Position numbers and translations under genes: made by a program. 64,000 nt of DNA from Pseudaquidulcibacter saccharophilus (GTDB taxonomy: Bacteria > Pseudomonadota > Alphaproteobacteria > Caulobacterales > Aquidulcibacteraceae), in the NCBI RefSeq assembly GCF_019455445.1, contig NZ_JAHWUS010000001.1, positions 682,001 to 746,000 of the forward strand. Direction: 5' to 3'. Under the pieces are notes generated by a model. The model saw nothing but the letters and a program-made list of their open reading frames with translations. It ran no database searches and was not told the origin of the DNA. Numbering within the stretch: position 1 is the stretch's first letter; each line of letters begins with the position of its first letter. Positions 30,095 through 39,093 of this stretch are shown piece by piece.

Positions 30095-31765
30095 TTATGA
30101 GCTTGTTAATGATGCATTTTTTGCATTCTCTTCATCAATGAGGACGCGTGCCAAAAGTTTACCAGCAGCACTTTTTGGCAAATCATCCCTGAATTCAAGT
30201 GCGGTTGGAATTTCATGACGACCCAATTTGTCGCCAAGAAATTCCTTTAATTCATCTAATGTGAATTTTTCCGCATTGGGCTTTAGCTTGATAAAAGCTT
30301 TTGCCGATTGACCGCGATATTCATCTGGAATGCCAATTACTATGCATTCGGCAACCCCGTCCCTTTGATAAATCGCGTTTTCAATATTAACTGGATAGAC
30401 GTTAAACCCGCCGGAGATAATCATATTTTTACGGCGATCGATAATTTCAAAAACACCGTTTTCATCACAAGAACCAATATCACCTGTTAGGAAATACCCA
30501 TCTTTAAAAGATTCTTGATTGGCGGTTGGGTCATTATAATATCCTGAAAAAACATTACCGCCTTTGACGGCAATTTCTCCTGATTGCCCAATCTCAACCT
30601 CTTTGTAATCATTGTCAAAATCAAGAATTTTAATATCAACCTCAGGGATTGGTATGCCAATAATGCGTGGTCTTATTTTTTGTCCAACTGGAACGCGAGT
30701 ACCCGATGCACAGGTTTCCGTCATGCCCCAGCCAACGCCCAGCATGGTTCCAATTAGCTTTTCAATATTATTGTGAACTTCAAACGGTAAAGGAGCACCA
30801 CCGCTGACACAAAATTTAAGTGCCGAAAAATCAATTTCATTCGCACGTGGGTGGTGTAACAATGCAAACCACATTGTTGGCACACTTGCCAATGCACTAG
30901 CCTTGTTATGCTCTATATCATAGATAATTTCGTCCATATCAAAGCGTTCTTTGATAAGAATACGACTGCCATCAATGACGTGGCGCAGCAAAACCCCAAC
31001 CAAGGCATAAATATGGAATAATGGCAAAACACAGATTGCGGTTTCGGTGCCTGATTTTACTTCATAAGGTTCGGTAAAATTGCGCGATTGGTTTACAGCA
31101 GTGGACAAATTACTATGTGTAAGAATTGCGGCTTTTGGATAGCCTGTTGTCCCACCAGTAAATTGCAGCAATGCCGTATCATCAATCAAAACATCTGGAA
31201 GTATAACATCCGACGCCTTGGCAATAATTTCGTCAAGCATTGTGACATGGTTTTTGCCATCATATTTTGATAAATTTAGTGGTGACTTACCCCAAAAATC
31301 ATCATCGCATAAAATCAATTCATCAATTGTGTTATCATCAACAAAGGCAAATGTGTTTTTGCAAAAAACCTCTTGATTTATGCTTATGATTTTGCGGCAA
31401 TCAACAATTTTCAATTTTTGACGTAGCTCATTAATCGCATCAAGAGGCGATAAATGGACCACTATTGCACCCGCTTTTAATATCGCAAAAAATGCCAAGG
31501 GGTGAAAAATCGTATTGGGCAAATAAAGCGCGATTTTATCGCCTTTTTTTACACCATGATTGACCAATCCTTGTGAAAGTTTGTGCACCATATTGCCAAA
31601 ATCACCATAAGTAATTTTGGTATCGCGATATTCAAAAACGGTTTTGTCTTTGAATTTTTTTGCCGATTCATCCAATAATTCACAAAGGCTGGTTATATTG
31701 AGCTTTTCATTCCATTTTGCGCCTTGTGGAAAGTGTTTTTCCCATATCCTCTCAGGTTTATTCAA
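30095..31765 (-). CDS. Long-chain acyl-CoA ligase (AMP-binding)
   Basis: A 556-residue ANL-superfamily ligase that activates a carboxylic acid with ATP and CoA. The P-loop is LLQFTGGTTGYPKAAILTH; GWGMTETCASGTRVP is motif A5; GYFLTGDIGSCDENG and IDRRKNMIISGGFNVYP are the hinge region; the catalytic lysine is in KSAAGKLLARVL near the C-terminus. The start is TTG, supported by GGGAGGAAACA. It lies between the hydratase/dehydrogenase and acyl-CoA dehydrogenase genes, so it makes the CoA ester that they oxidise. The name long-chain comes from similarity only; steroid or terpenoid acids are possible. Confidence 0.92.
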   Translation of the reverse strand: MNKPERIWEKHFPQGAKWNEKLNITSLCELLDESAKKFKDKTVFEYRDTKITYGDFGNMVHKLSQGLVNHGVKKGDKIALYLPNTIFHPLAFFAILKAGAIVVHLSPLDAINELRQKLKIVDCRKIISINQEVFCKNTFAFVDDNTIDELILCDDDFWGKSPLNLSKYDGKNHVTMLDEIIAKASDVILPDVLIDDTALLQFTGGTTGYPKAAILTHSNLSTAVNQSRNFTEPYEVKSGTETAICVLPLFHIYALVGVLLRHVIDGSRILIKERFDMDEIIYDIEHNKASALASVPTMWFALLHHPRANEIDFSALKFCVSGGAPLPFEVHNNIEKLIGTMLGVGWGMTETCASGTRVPVGQKIRPRIIGIPIPEVDIKILDFDNDYKEVEIGQSGEIAVKGGNVFSGYYNDPTANQESFKDGYFLTGDIGSCDENGVFEIIDRRKNMIISGGFNVYPVNIENAIYQRDGVAECIVIGIPDEYRGQSAKAFIKLKPNAEKFTLDELKEFLGDKLGRHEIPTALEFRDDLPKSAAGKLLARVLIDEENAKNASLTSS

Positions 31766-31806
31766 TGTTTCCTCCCTGATGTTTTAATTTTATGGCGTTT
31801 TTGTCT

Positions 31807-33876
31807 TTAAAATTTGCTTTTTGACGCCCCTAATTTTTGTAAAAGTTCGCACGGCTTTAAATTTTCATTGCCGGTTTGCGCATGTTGTTTTTCAAGCGAG
31901 TGAACGATTTTATCCAAACCAATTTGCCCCGCCCAATACATTGGGCCGCCTTTATATGCCGGCCAACCGAAACCATTAATCCAGACCATATCAATGTCTG
32001 ACGCCTTGAGCGCGATTTTTTCTTCAAGAATTTTTGCGCCCTCATTAATCATGGGATAGAATAAAATTTCAATTAGTTCTTCTTTGTTGAAGGTTTTGCG
32101 TTCTATTTTTAGCGCCTTGGATTGTTCGGCAATAAAATTTTCGACAAATTCATCACGCTCTGGAAGGCGTGAACCTTCGCTATACATATAGAAGCCTTTG
32201 CCGTTTTTCTGGCCCAAACGCCCCATTTTTGCAAGGCTTCCGGCAATGCCAGGGTCAAGGTTAAAGGCTTCGGTGATGCGCATGCCAATATCAAGTCCTG
32301 CGAGATCGCTCATGGCGAAATGCCCCATTGCAAAGCCGAATTCAGTGATTACTTCGTCAATTTCGTGCGGCAGCGCGCCTTGTAATAATGCTTCATTTGC
32401 GGCATCAATCCGCGCCATAAGCATGCGGTTGCCGATAAAACCAAAACATACGCCAGATACGACCGGAAGTTTTTTCAAGGTCTTTGCAAGTTTAACCGCG
32501 CTATTAAGTGTTACCGCGGAAGTTTTGTCGCAATTAACAATCTCCAACAAGCGCATAACGTTTGCCGGTGAGAAGAAGTGAAGGCCAATAACGTTTTCTG
32601 GTCGCGAGGTTTGCGCTGCCATTTCCTCAATATTTAGGAATGAGGTGTTTGACGCCAATATTGCATCAGGTTTGCAGATCTTATCAAGTTTTTGGAATAA
32701 TTCCTTTTTGATGTTCATATCTTCGAAAATTGCTTCAATAACAATATCGACATCTTTACAATCTTCAAGATTGGTTGAACCGGTAATTAAAGACATTGCT
32801 TTTTCAAGCTTTTCTTGTTTTAGGCTGCCACGCTTTACCGAAATTTCATAGTTAGATTTTACGCGACCGATGCCATTATTAAGCGCTTCATCCGAAGTTT
32901 CGATAATCTTAACTTCAATGCCCGCATTGGCAAAACACATTGCAATGCCGCCACCCATTGTGCCGCCACCAATAACCGCCGCTTTTTTAATTTCTTTGGC
33001 AGGGGTTTCTTTAGTGATGCCAGGAAGATTATGCGTGGTTTCGCGCTCTGAAAAGAACACATATCTTAGGGCCTTTGATTGCGCACCTTTTAAAAGTTTG
33101 AGGAACAGCTCACCTTCAAGTTTTAGGCCGGCTTCAATTTCGGTGTCATAACATGCGGCAATTGCCTCAATGATTAATTCAGTTGTGGCAAGGGGTTTAA
33201 GCTTTTTACGATATCCGGCACATGCGGCATCAAAATCTGCACGGGTGCTTGGATCTGCGAAGGTTGGTTTTTGCCATTCTTCTTGCCCCTTTTCAGCAAG
33301 ATCAAGCGCCATTTCAACCGCCTTGGCAATAATTTCTTCTGGTGCATAAACCGCGCTAGCAAGCCCGCTTTCAACAGAATCTTTTGCATTGATTATGCCG
33401 CCCTTAATAATCAAATCGAGCGCTAGTGCAGGATTGATGAGGCGCGGCATTCTTTGTGTGCCACCAGCGCCTGGAAGAATACCCAATTTTACTTCAGGCA
33501 AGCTAAAAGTGGCGTTTGGTGTCATAAGGCGGCGATGCGAACCCAAAGAGATTTCACAACCGCCACCAAATGCAGGGCCATTTACAGCAACAATAAACGG
33601 TTTGGGGAATGTGGCAATATTATCAATAATGAAGGGTAGGCTAGGGTCCAAATCACCACTATCAAATTCGGTAATATCTGCACCACCACTAAAGAAAGTA
33701 GTTGAGGAAGTTAACACCACGCCCTTTATATTATTGTCATTACGCGCTGCCTCGATGGCATCGACGATTTCTACCCGCAATTTTTTGCCAAATAAGTTCA
33801 ATGGCGGTGCATTTAGTTTGATAATTTCTACACCATTAATATTTTCGGTAAGTAGTGTTTTATATTCTTTGCCCAT
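31807..33876 (-). CDS. Bifunctional enoyl-CoA hydratase/3-hydroxyacyl-CoA dehydrogenase (FadB/FadJ-like)
   Basis: A 689-residue multifunctional beta-oxidation enzyme. Residues 1-190 are a crotonase domain with both catalytic glutamates (GGGCEISLGSHRR and FSLPEVKLGILPGAGGTQR). The NAD-binding domain opens with AAVIGGGTMGGGIAMCFANA near residue 298 and contains NTSFLNIEEMA and ENVIGLHFFSPANVM. The C-terminal repeats include GFAMGHFAMSDLAGLDIG and INEGAKILEEKIA. It hydrates enoyl-CoA and oxidises the 3-hydroxyacyl-CoA to the keto form for the thiolase encoded 32 bases upstream. The length suits the shorter MFE-like group rather than E. coli FadB. Confidence 0.94.
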   Translation of the reverse strand: MGKEYKTLLTENINGVEIIKLNAPPLNLFGKKLRVEIVDAIEAARNDNNIKGVVLTSSTTFFSGGADITEFDSGDLDPSLPFIIDNIATFPKPFIVAVNGPAFGGGCEISLGSHRRLMTPNATFSLPEVKLGILPGAGGTQRMPRLINPALALDLIIKGGIINAKDSVESGLASAVYAPEEIIAKAVEMALDLAEKGQEEWQKPTFADPSTRADFDAACAGYRKKLKPLATTELIIEAIAACYDTEIEAGLKLEGELFLKLLKGAQSKALRYVFFSERETTHNLPGITKETPAKEIKKAAVIGGGTMGGGIAMCFANAGIEVKIIETSDEALNNGIGRVKSNYEISVKRGSLKQEKLEKAMSLITGSTNLEDCKDVDIVIEAIFEDMNIKKELFQKLDKICKPDAILASNTSFLNIEEMAAQTSRPENVIGLHFFSPANVMRLLEIVNCDKTSAVTLNSAVKLAKTLKKLPVVSGVCFGFIGNRMLMARIDAANEALLQGALPHEIDEVITEFGFAMGHFAMSDLAGLDIGMRITEAFNLDPGIAGSLAKMGRLGQKNGKGFYMYSEGSRLPERDEFVENFIAEQSKALKIERKTFNKEELIEILFYPMINEGAKILEEKIALKASDIDMVWINGFGWPAYKGGPMYWAGQIGLDKIVHSLEKQHAQTGNENLKPCELLQKLGASKSKF

Positions 33877-33908
33877 TTTGTTTCCGTATCATCCCAAAAA
33901 TTATAATT

Positions 33909-35084
33909 TTAATAGATTTCAAAAAGACCTGCTGCACCTTGGCCGCCACCAATACACATGGTTACAACACCATATTTTGCGCCGCGTCTTTTGCCTTCAT
34001 AAAGAACGTGTCCTGCAAGGCGTGCACCCGTCATGCCATATGGGTGCCCGATTGAGATACCGCCGCCGTTTACATTCAAAAGCTCGTTCGGAATGCCAAG
34101 GTGATCGCGGCAATAAAGCACCTGAACCGCGAAGGCTTCATTTAGTTCCCAAATACCAATATCTTCAATGCCAAGTCCAAAGCGTTTTAATAGTTTCGGA
34201 ATTGCAAACACGGGGCCAATGCCCATTTCATCGGGTTTTGTTCCCGCAACTGCCATGCCAAGATATGCACCCAATGGCTCAAGATTGGCTTTTTGCGCTG
34301 ATGCTTCTTCCATCATGATTAATGCTGCTGCGCCATCGGATAATTGTGATGCGTTGCCCGCAGTAATAACGCCATTTTCACGCACTGGCTTTAAGGATGA
34401 AAGTGCTTCTAATGTGGTTTCTGGGCGATTACCTTCATCTTTGGTTATTGTTGTTTGTTTATATTCAACCGCACCAGTTTCTTTGTTCATTACCGCCATT
34501 GTTACATCACAGGCGATAATTTCCTTGTCAAAATACCCATTCGCTTGTGCGTTGGCGGTCCTTTGTTGCGATTGTAGTGAATATTCGTCTTGCTGTACGC
34601 GTGAGATATTATAGCGTTTTGAAACCACTTCGGCGGTATCAAGCATTGGCATATAATTATCATCCAAAATCGTCACCAAAGACTTATCGATTTCAACACG
34701 GAATTGTTGGTTTTGAACCAATGATATTGATTCAACCCCACCAGCCGCAACCACATCCATGCCTTCATTAACAATTTGGTTAGATGCAATCGAAATTGCC
34801 ATAAGGCCTGATGCGCACTGTCTATCAATGCTTTGCCCTGGCACACTAATCGGAAGTCCTGCGCGCATTGCAACATTTCGGCTTATATTGCCGGCTTGAT
34901 AACCTTGTTGTAGGGCGCAGCCAAAAACACAATCACCAATTTCGGCGGCATCAATACCCGCACGCTTTACCGCTTCTTTTAATGCAAATGCGCCAAGCGT
35001 TGGTGATGGTGTGGCGTTAAACGCCCCCTTATATGCCCGACCAATCGGCGTACGCGCCGCAGAGACTATAACTGATTTTCTCAT
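33909..35084 (-). CDS. Acetyl-CoA acyltransferase (thiolase)
   Basis: A 391-residue thiolase closing the beta-oxidation cycle. The acyl-accepting cysteine is in [14 protein letters not shown] (near residue 88); the active-site histidine is in [20 protein letters not shown]; the second cysteine is in [15 protein letters not shown]. The ATG at 35084 is set by GGGGAAGAA; a TTG ten codons earlier would add [10 protein letters not shown], which the family does not have. It is the first gene of the seven-gene operon and stands behind the promoter with three palindrome copies. Confidence 0.95.
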   Translation of the reverse strand: MRKSVIVSAARTPIGRAYKGAFNATPSPTLGAFALKEAVKRAGIDAAEIGDCVFGCALQQGYQAGNISRNVAMRAGLPISVPGQSIDRQCASGLMAISIASNQIVNEGMDVVAAGGVESISLVQNQQFRVEIDKSLVTILDDNYMPMLDTAEVVSKRYNISRVQQDEYSLQSQQRTANAQANGYFDKEIIACDVTMAVMNKETGAVEYKQTTITKDEGNRPETTLEALSSLKPVRENGVITAGNASQLSDGAAALIMMEEASAQKANLEPLGAYLGMAVAGTKPDEMGIGPVFAIPKLLKRFGLGIEDIGIWELNEAFAVQVLYCRDHLGIPNELLNVNGGGISIGHPYGMTGARLAGHVLYEGKRRGAKYGVVTMCIGGGQGAAGLFEIY

Positions 35085-35159
35085 TTCTTCCCCGAAATTG
35101 CTGTTTGGTGCCAAATTATTCTTTTTGTTGGGTGGTGGTTAAATTTCCGCCCGTTGCAA

Positions 35160-35173
35160 AATTATTGATAATT
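35160..35173. promoter_or_regulatory. Palindromic operator AATTATTGATAATT, copy 1
   Basis: A perfect 14-base copy (six-base arms around TG), overlapping the proposed -10 box of the thiolase operon. A protein bound here should block transcription. Confidence 0.65.
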
Positions 35174-35201
35174 TTTATGCCATAAAGAAAGAGTCTGTCA
35201 A
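35172..35201 (-). promoter_or_regulatory. Putative sigma70-type promoter of the thiolase operon
   Basis: On the minus strand, TTGACA (35196-35201) is separated by 18 bases from TAAAAA (35172-35177). It lies about 90 bases upstream of the thiolase ATG and is enclosed by palindrome copies 1 and 2. Confidence 0.5.
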
Positions 35202-35205
35202 GAAA

Positions 35206-35219
35206 AATTATTGATAATT
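35206..35219. promoter_or_regulatory. Palindromic operator AATTATTGATAATT, copy 2
   Basis: A perfect copy lying 4 bases upstream of the -35 box and 46 bases from copy 1. Confidence 0.65.
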
Positions 35220-35359
35220 TTGCAGATATTTATTTGTATTATTATGATTGTAGTGCTTGATGTGGCTATTAGTAGTGCTTTTACAGCTTTTATTAGTGTT
35301 TGAGTGTAGGGATTTGGTTACCCTGGGGTCGATTTAGTGTGATTTGAATGACTTGCAAT

Positions 35360-35373
35360 AATTATTGATAATT
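35360..35373. promoter_or_regulatory. Palindromic operator AATTATTGATAATT, copy 3
   Basis: A perfect copy 154 bases beyond copy 2. It could serve looping, or a further promoter. Confidence 0.55.
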
Positions 35374-35463
35374 ATAAAGAGATTCCCAAAAATCGGGCAC
35401 CAATAAAGGGGGAGTGACGCACGACTTCTGGGAATCAAACTGGTTAAAAATCAAAAGGCTTTG

Positions 35464-36810
35464 TTATGCCTTGATAATTGGCGGGACTCGCCATTTACGC
35501 TCGATCAATTCGTTTTTCGGCAAATACGCCCTTAGTGCAAGCCTAATTGGGGCTTCTTTGGTTGATGGTAGCCAATTTGCCGCCATGTCACCGTCGGGTT
35601 TTTCGTTTTGGATTCTTATAATAATGCTTCCATCTTTTTCGCGAATAAGCCCTTGGGTGCGGTTGCCAATTGAATAACGATTGATAGGGTTTTTAATTAA
35701 ATACCATCGACCGTCTGGTGTACCTTCATAAATCGTTAAAGACCAAAACGCATTAACGGGCACTCCTTCTGGTGGGATGCGCCAAATATAAGAATTTTGA
35801 CCGGATAATCTTTCGCCTTTGTTGTCAAAATTGCAATGGAAATACATTGCCTCGTCTTCAGTAAGTGCCGCAAGGCCGCCCAGCGCAACGGTTGCGCGCA
35901 AATAATCGTCTTTGCCAAAATTCCCGACACCGCGTGGTTGATAGCTCCAGCCGTCAACAACTAGGTCATGAAATAAAAAGGCTTCCCTAAGTTGCTTTAT
36001 GCCTTGTGGTATTAATGCATCCCATTGGGCAAGGATCTTTTTAGATGGTAGTTTTGCATTCGGACCAATTCCATATGCGGCAAAATTTTTCGCGCGTAAT
36101 GTTTGCCCCGCAGCGACAGGAGATCGGCGCAACATTTCATTAACAACTGTTAGGAAGCTTGTGGCATCTTTAATATCGTCCGTGGCGGCATTTTGATAGC
36201 CACGTGCCGGCGGGTAATTTTCAGGAATTATGATTTGGATTTTTTGTTGAAATGCTTTTGCGGCATCAAGATCTTCTGGACTGTCAACAAGGATGCGCGC
36301 CAGCATCCAAACATCATTTGTGGTGGATTTGAATAGTGTGACGTCATCTGGAACTTTTCCTTTCCAAGATGGACCAGCAAGCCAGTAGCGGCCACCTTTG
36401 CCGTGGGTTGCACGTGTGCCAATATATGCAAAACAATCGGTGAATGCATCCATGAATACGATTGAAAAATACCTGTCGCCGCCATCTGGTGAAACAATTT
36501 CAACGGGGCCATTCACTAAATCAAAAAAGCAAGAAGAATATATCGTGTCATTATTTGGTGCAGTTACTTGGCGTGATGTGTCATTTGCAAGGTAGTTGCG
36601 CATTGTAACTTTGCCAATATTGCCGGGTGTTCCAAGGCATTTTGCAAGTTTTTGTTCGTTTCTTGCGAATTCGTAAAGGGTGTAGGCATAATAAAATGCG
36701 GCTTTTAATCCTGTTTCTTTACTTGTGTTGCTTGCAAATGCCTCTAGCGGAAGCCCCATTCCCAAAATTGGTAAAATAGCACTGGATTTGATGAAATCGC
36801 GTCTTAACAT
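35464..36810 (-). CDS. DUF1254/DUF1214 domain protein with Tat-type signal
   Basis: A 448-residue exported protein. The N-terminus MLRRDFIKSSAILPILG is a twin-arginine-like signal, and the ATG is fixed by GGGAGGGAAAA; an earlier ATG at 36831 adds seven unneeded residues. The DUF1254 part carries TAPNNDTIYSSCFFDLVNGP and RYFSIVFMDAFTDCFAY; the DUF1214 part carries NAFWSLTIYEGTPDGRWYL and RYSIGNRTQGL near the C-terminus. The biochemical function of the family is not established. It has two copies of the shared palindrome upstream, so it is likely coexpressed with the receptor and beta-oxidation genes and may act on the substrate in the periplasm. Confidence 0.88.
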   Translation of the reverse strand: MLRRDFIKSSAILPILGMGLPLEAFASNTSKETGLKAAFYYAYTLYEFARNEQKLAKCLGTPGNIGKVTMRNYLANDTSRQVTAPNNDTIYSSCFFDLVNGPVEIVSPDGGDRYFSIVFMDAFTDCFAYIGTRATHGKGGRYWLAGPSWKGKVPDDVTLFKSTTNDVWMLARILVDSPEDLDAAKAFQQKIQIIIPENYPPARGYQNAATDDIKDATSFLTVVNEMLRRSPVAAGQTLRAKNFAAYGIGPNAKLPSKKILAQWDALIPQGIKQLREAFLFHDLVVDGWSYQPRGVGNFGKDDYLRATVALGGLAALTEDEAMYFHCNFDNKGERLSGQNSYIWRIPPEGVPVNAFWSLTIYEGTPDGRWYLIKNPINRYSIGNRTQGLIREKDGSIIIRIQNEKPDGDMAANWLPSTKEAPIRLALRAYLPKNELIERKWRVPPIIKA

Positions 36811-36875
36811 TTTTCCCTCCCTTAATTCCATGTTTTCATGGTTCTTTTGGTTTAGGTTACACTGGGAATGAAACT

Positions 36876-36897
36876 TGTCAATATATTATCAATAATT
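36876..36897 (-). promoter_or_regulatory. -35 element and palindromic operator upstream of the DUF1254 gene
   Basis: ATTATCAATAATT (36885-36897) lies 3 bases upstream of TTGACA (minus strand, 36876-36881), the same arrangement as copy 2 of the thiolase promoter. A weak -10 (TAACCT) follows at a spacing of 16. Confidence 0.55.
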
Positions 36898-37002
36898 TTT
36901 ATAAATAAAAATGTTGTTATTTTATATTCTAGTGCTTAATCAATTGTTTTAATGTAAATAATATCTAGTTTTTAAAATTTATTAAAATTTATTTATGTAA
37001 AA

Positions 37003-37015
37003 TTTATCAATAATT
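37003..37015. promoter_or_regulatory. Distal palindromic operator (one mismatch)
   Basis: TTTATCAATAATT, one base away from the consensus, about 190 bases before the DUF1254 start and just past the stop of the next TonB receptor gene. Confidence 0.4.
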
Positions 37016-37017
37016 TA

Positions 37018-39093
37018 TTATTTGGAAAATTTATAAGACAATCCCAATTGAACGCTTTTTACAAAACTTTGATAGTTCAATCCATTGCTTATGTAGTAAA
37101 GATTATCTCTTTTCACCACTGTTTTTAGGCGATTTTGGTCGGTGAAATTTATAATCGATGCAACAAGGCTTATGTTCTTTGAAACATTATGCTGATAGGT
37201 GAAATCTGTGCGATAATAACCCGCCGAATATCCCTGTGAATCATAGATGCGACCGCGATAAATTACTTTTAACTGGTATAAATCGCCTTTTAAATCATTG
37301 GCACGATTGGGGCGTTGATATTCAAATAAGCTATTACCACTTAAGCCATAAAAATCTTTTACGCCGCCGCTATATTGTGGAACTTGGCGGTAATAAAGAT
37401 TGAGATTGGTGGAATAATTAAATCCTTTAATGATTTTATCTAATGGGGTCTTAAGGTTAAACTCCAAACCGCCTGAAGCAAGCTGCCCATTATTTTCAGG
37501 GCGGGTAACGATTATACCGTCAGTATCAACGTATGAATAATCTGACTTATAATCATAAGTCTTGCGATAATAAACCGTGGTTTCATAGTTAAATTTATCC
37601 TTGGAATAATTATAATTAATTTCAAAGGAATCAGTATCAGACGGTTTAAGGTTGGGGTTGCCGGTTTGCCTTGTGGTTGCGGTTGCGCCAATAATCCCTG
37701 GGTCATATTCATATATTTCTGGGCGATCAACGCGGCGGGAATAGCTTAGCTTTAGTTTTGAATTTGCACCTAAATCATGACTTAGGTGCAAAGATGGATA
37801 AAGGCTTGTTTTATTATGGTCGGTCGATAATCCGCCGGAAGCCGCCTTTATTTCTTCATTTTCAATCCTTAACCCAGGAAGTATTGTCCATTTACCGATG
37901 TTTTGCTGATAGGTTGTATAGAAGCTAATTTGTGCTTGCTTACCATTAAATTCGTGGAAGTAGGTGCCGCCATATGGACCAGTTATACCGCCAATATCAA
38001 AATAACTGCTATCTTGGTTGCTTTTTACATTAAAATATTCAAACCCCATGCTTAGGTTATTATTATCTGAAAAATTACGTTCAAAGTCAGATTTTAAATC
38101 ATTATAAACAATATGGCTTTTGGAACTTAAACCGTAATTGGAAATGTCACCGTCAGCATAATTATTTATTGTTTGTGAGTAATTGTGTGGGTCATAAACA
38201 TCGTGCGTTGCGTCTATGCTAAAGCTAGTGCCGTTATTTTCATTGTTGAAATTGTAAATTCCTTCTATACTATGTCCTTGATAATCATCGCGTGAAGTTA
38301 TTTTTCCATCATAATTTGTTATATCAGAAGTATAATTATTTTTATTGTTTGTTTTTCTGACTGAATTAAACCCAATTGCTTTTAGGGTAAGGCTATTATT
38401 ATCATTAATTTTATAATCAGTGGTCATGTCAAAGCGACTGCTATCTATTTGACCATCTGATTTAAAAGAAGATTGTGCCACAAATGGGCTTATATAAATT
38501 TTACCACCATCGCTCGGCAGTGGTTCATGACTTGAGTTGATAATAGTTTTTATAGTTAGGCGGTCGTATTTAAAATTTAATTGTGCCGAACCATTTCGTT
38601 GCCCAAAGTCATTTCCGCGAATATTTATATTGCCGGAAAAGCCAAGTGGCAGATGCTTTTTTGTGATGATATTGATAATTCCTGATGTGCCATCAGGCGC
38701 ATATTGTGCGGATGGGTTTGTCATTACCTCAACCCGTTCAATATCGTTGCCGGACATTGATTGTAATGCCTGCTGCCCATTGGTTGGTGCCTTGCCGTCA
38801 ATTAAAATTGTAACCCAAGGGTCGCCACGTAGGCTTACCCTACCATTAGCATTAACCTGTACCGATGGAATTTTATCCAAAACATCAAGCGCCATTCCAG
38901 TTTTGGAGGCGGGGTCGTCTTTTATATTGTAAATGCGGCGGTCAATTTTATTGACAACATCTTTTCTTTGCCCAGTAATAATAACTTTATTATCGGCATT
39001 TTTATCATTTTCAGATTGTCTTGGGGTATTTTGTGCGTATGCGGATATCGGCGCAGCTATTGCCAAAATTGCAAGATATAATCTTTTTACCAA
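37018..39093 (-). CDS. TonB-dependent receptor family outer-membrane beta-barrel protein
   Basis: A 691-residue receptor with a signal peptide (residues 1-20, ISAYAQ), a TonB-box-like NKVIITGQRKDVV, a short plug (about 55-150) with MALDVLDKIPSVQVNANGRV, ILIDGKAPTNGQQALQSM and IERVEVMTNPSAQYAPDGTS, and a barrel ending in aromatic and charged residues (LSYKFSK). The plug and barrel resemble the OMP_b-brl_3 group rather than classic siderophore receptors. The start is TTG and overlaps the upstream DUF882 gene by 7 bases, which couples it to the cell-wall genes rather than to the catabolic island. The ligand is unknown. Confidence 0.87.
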   Translation of the reverse strand: MVKRLYLAILAIAAPISAYAQNTPRQSENDKNADNKVIITGQRKDVVNKIDRRIYNIKDDPASKTGMALDVLDKIPSVQVNANGRVSLRGDPWVTILIDGKAPTNGQQALQSMSGNDIERVEVMTNPSAQYAPDGTSGIINIITKKHLPLGFSGNINIRGNDFGQRNGSAQLNFKYDRLTIKTIINSSHEPLPSDGGKIYISPFVAQSSFKSDGQIDSSRFDMTTDYKINDNNSLTLKAIGFNSVRKTNNKNNYTSDITNYDGKITSRDDYQGHSIEGIYNFNNENNGTSFSIDATHDVYDPHNYSQTINNYADGDISNYGLSSKSHIVYNDLKSDFERNFSDNNNLSMGFEYFNVKSNQDSSYFDIGGITGPYGGTYFHEFNGKQAQISFYTTYQQNIGKWTILPGLRIENEEIKAASGGLSTDHNKTSLYPSLHLSHDLGANSKLKLSYSRRVDRPEIYEYDPGIIGATATTRQTGNPNLKPSDTDSFEINYNYSKDKFNYETTVYYRKTYDYKSDYSYVDTDGIIVTRPENNGQLASGGLEFNLKTPLDKIIKGFNYSTNLNLYYRQVPQYSGGVKDFYGLSGNSLFEYQRPNRANDLKGDLYQLKVIYRGRIYDSQGYSAGYYRTDFTYQHNVSKNISLVASIINFTDQNRLKTVVKRDNLYYISNGLNYQSFVKSVQLGLSYKFSK

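Larger units (their letters stand above)
35085..35463. other. Promoter region of the catabolic operon
   Basis: 379 AT-rich bases between the thiolase start and the DUF1254 gene end. It holds three exact palindrome copies, the only recognisable sigma70-like promoter of the island, and otherwise nothing I can name. No terminator is evident after the DUF1254 gene. Confidence 0.6.

Noticed and set aside
33389-34318. Long plus-strand frame (about 309 codons) across the FadB-like and thiolase genes
   Set aside because: Its protein resembles nothing and it lies antisense to two clear enzymes; a shadow of their codon use.
38660-38690. Near match to the island palindrome (ATATTGATAATT) inside the TonB receptor gene
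   Set aside because: It encodes conserved plug residues (GIINIITK), so the match follows from coding needs.
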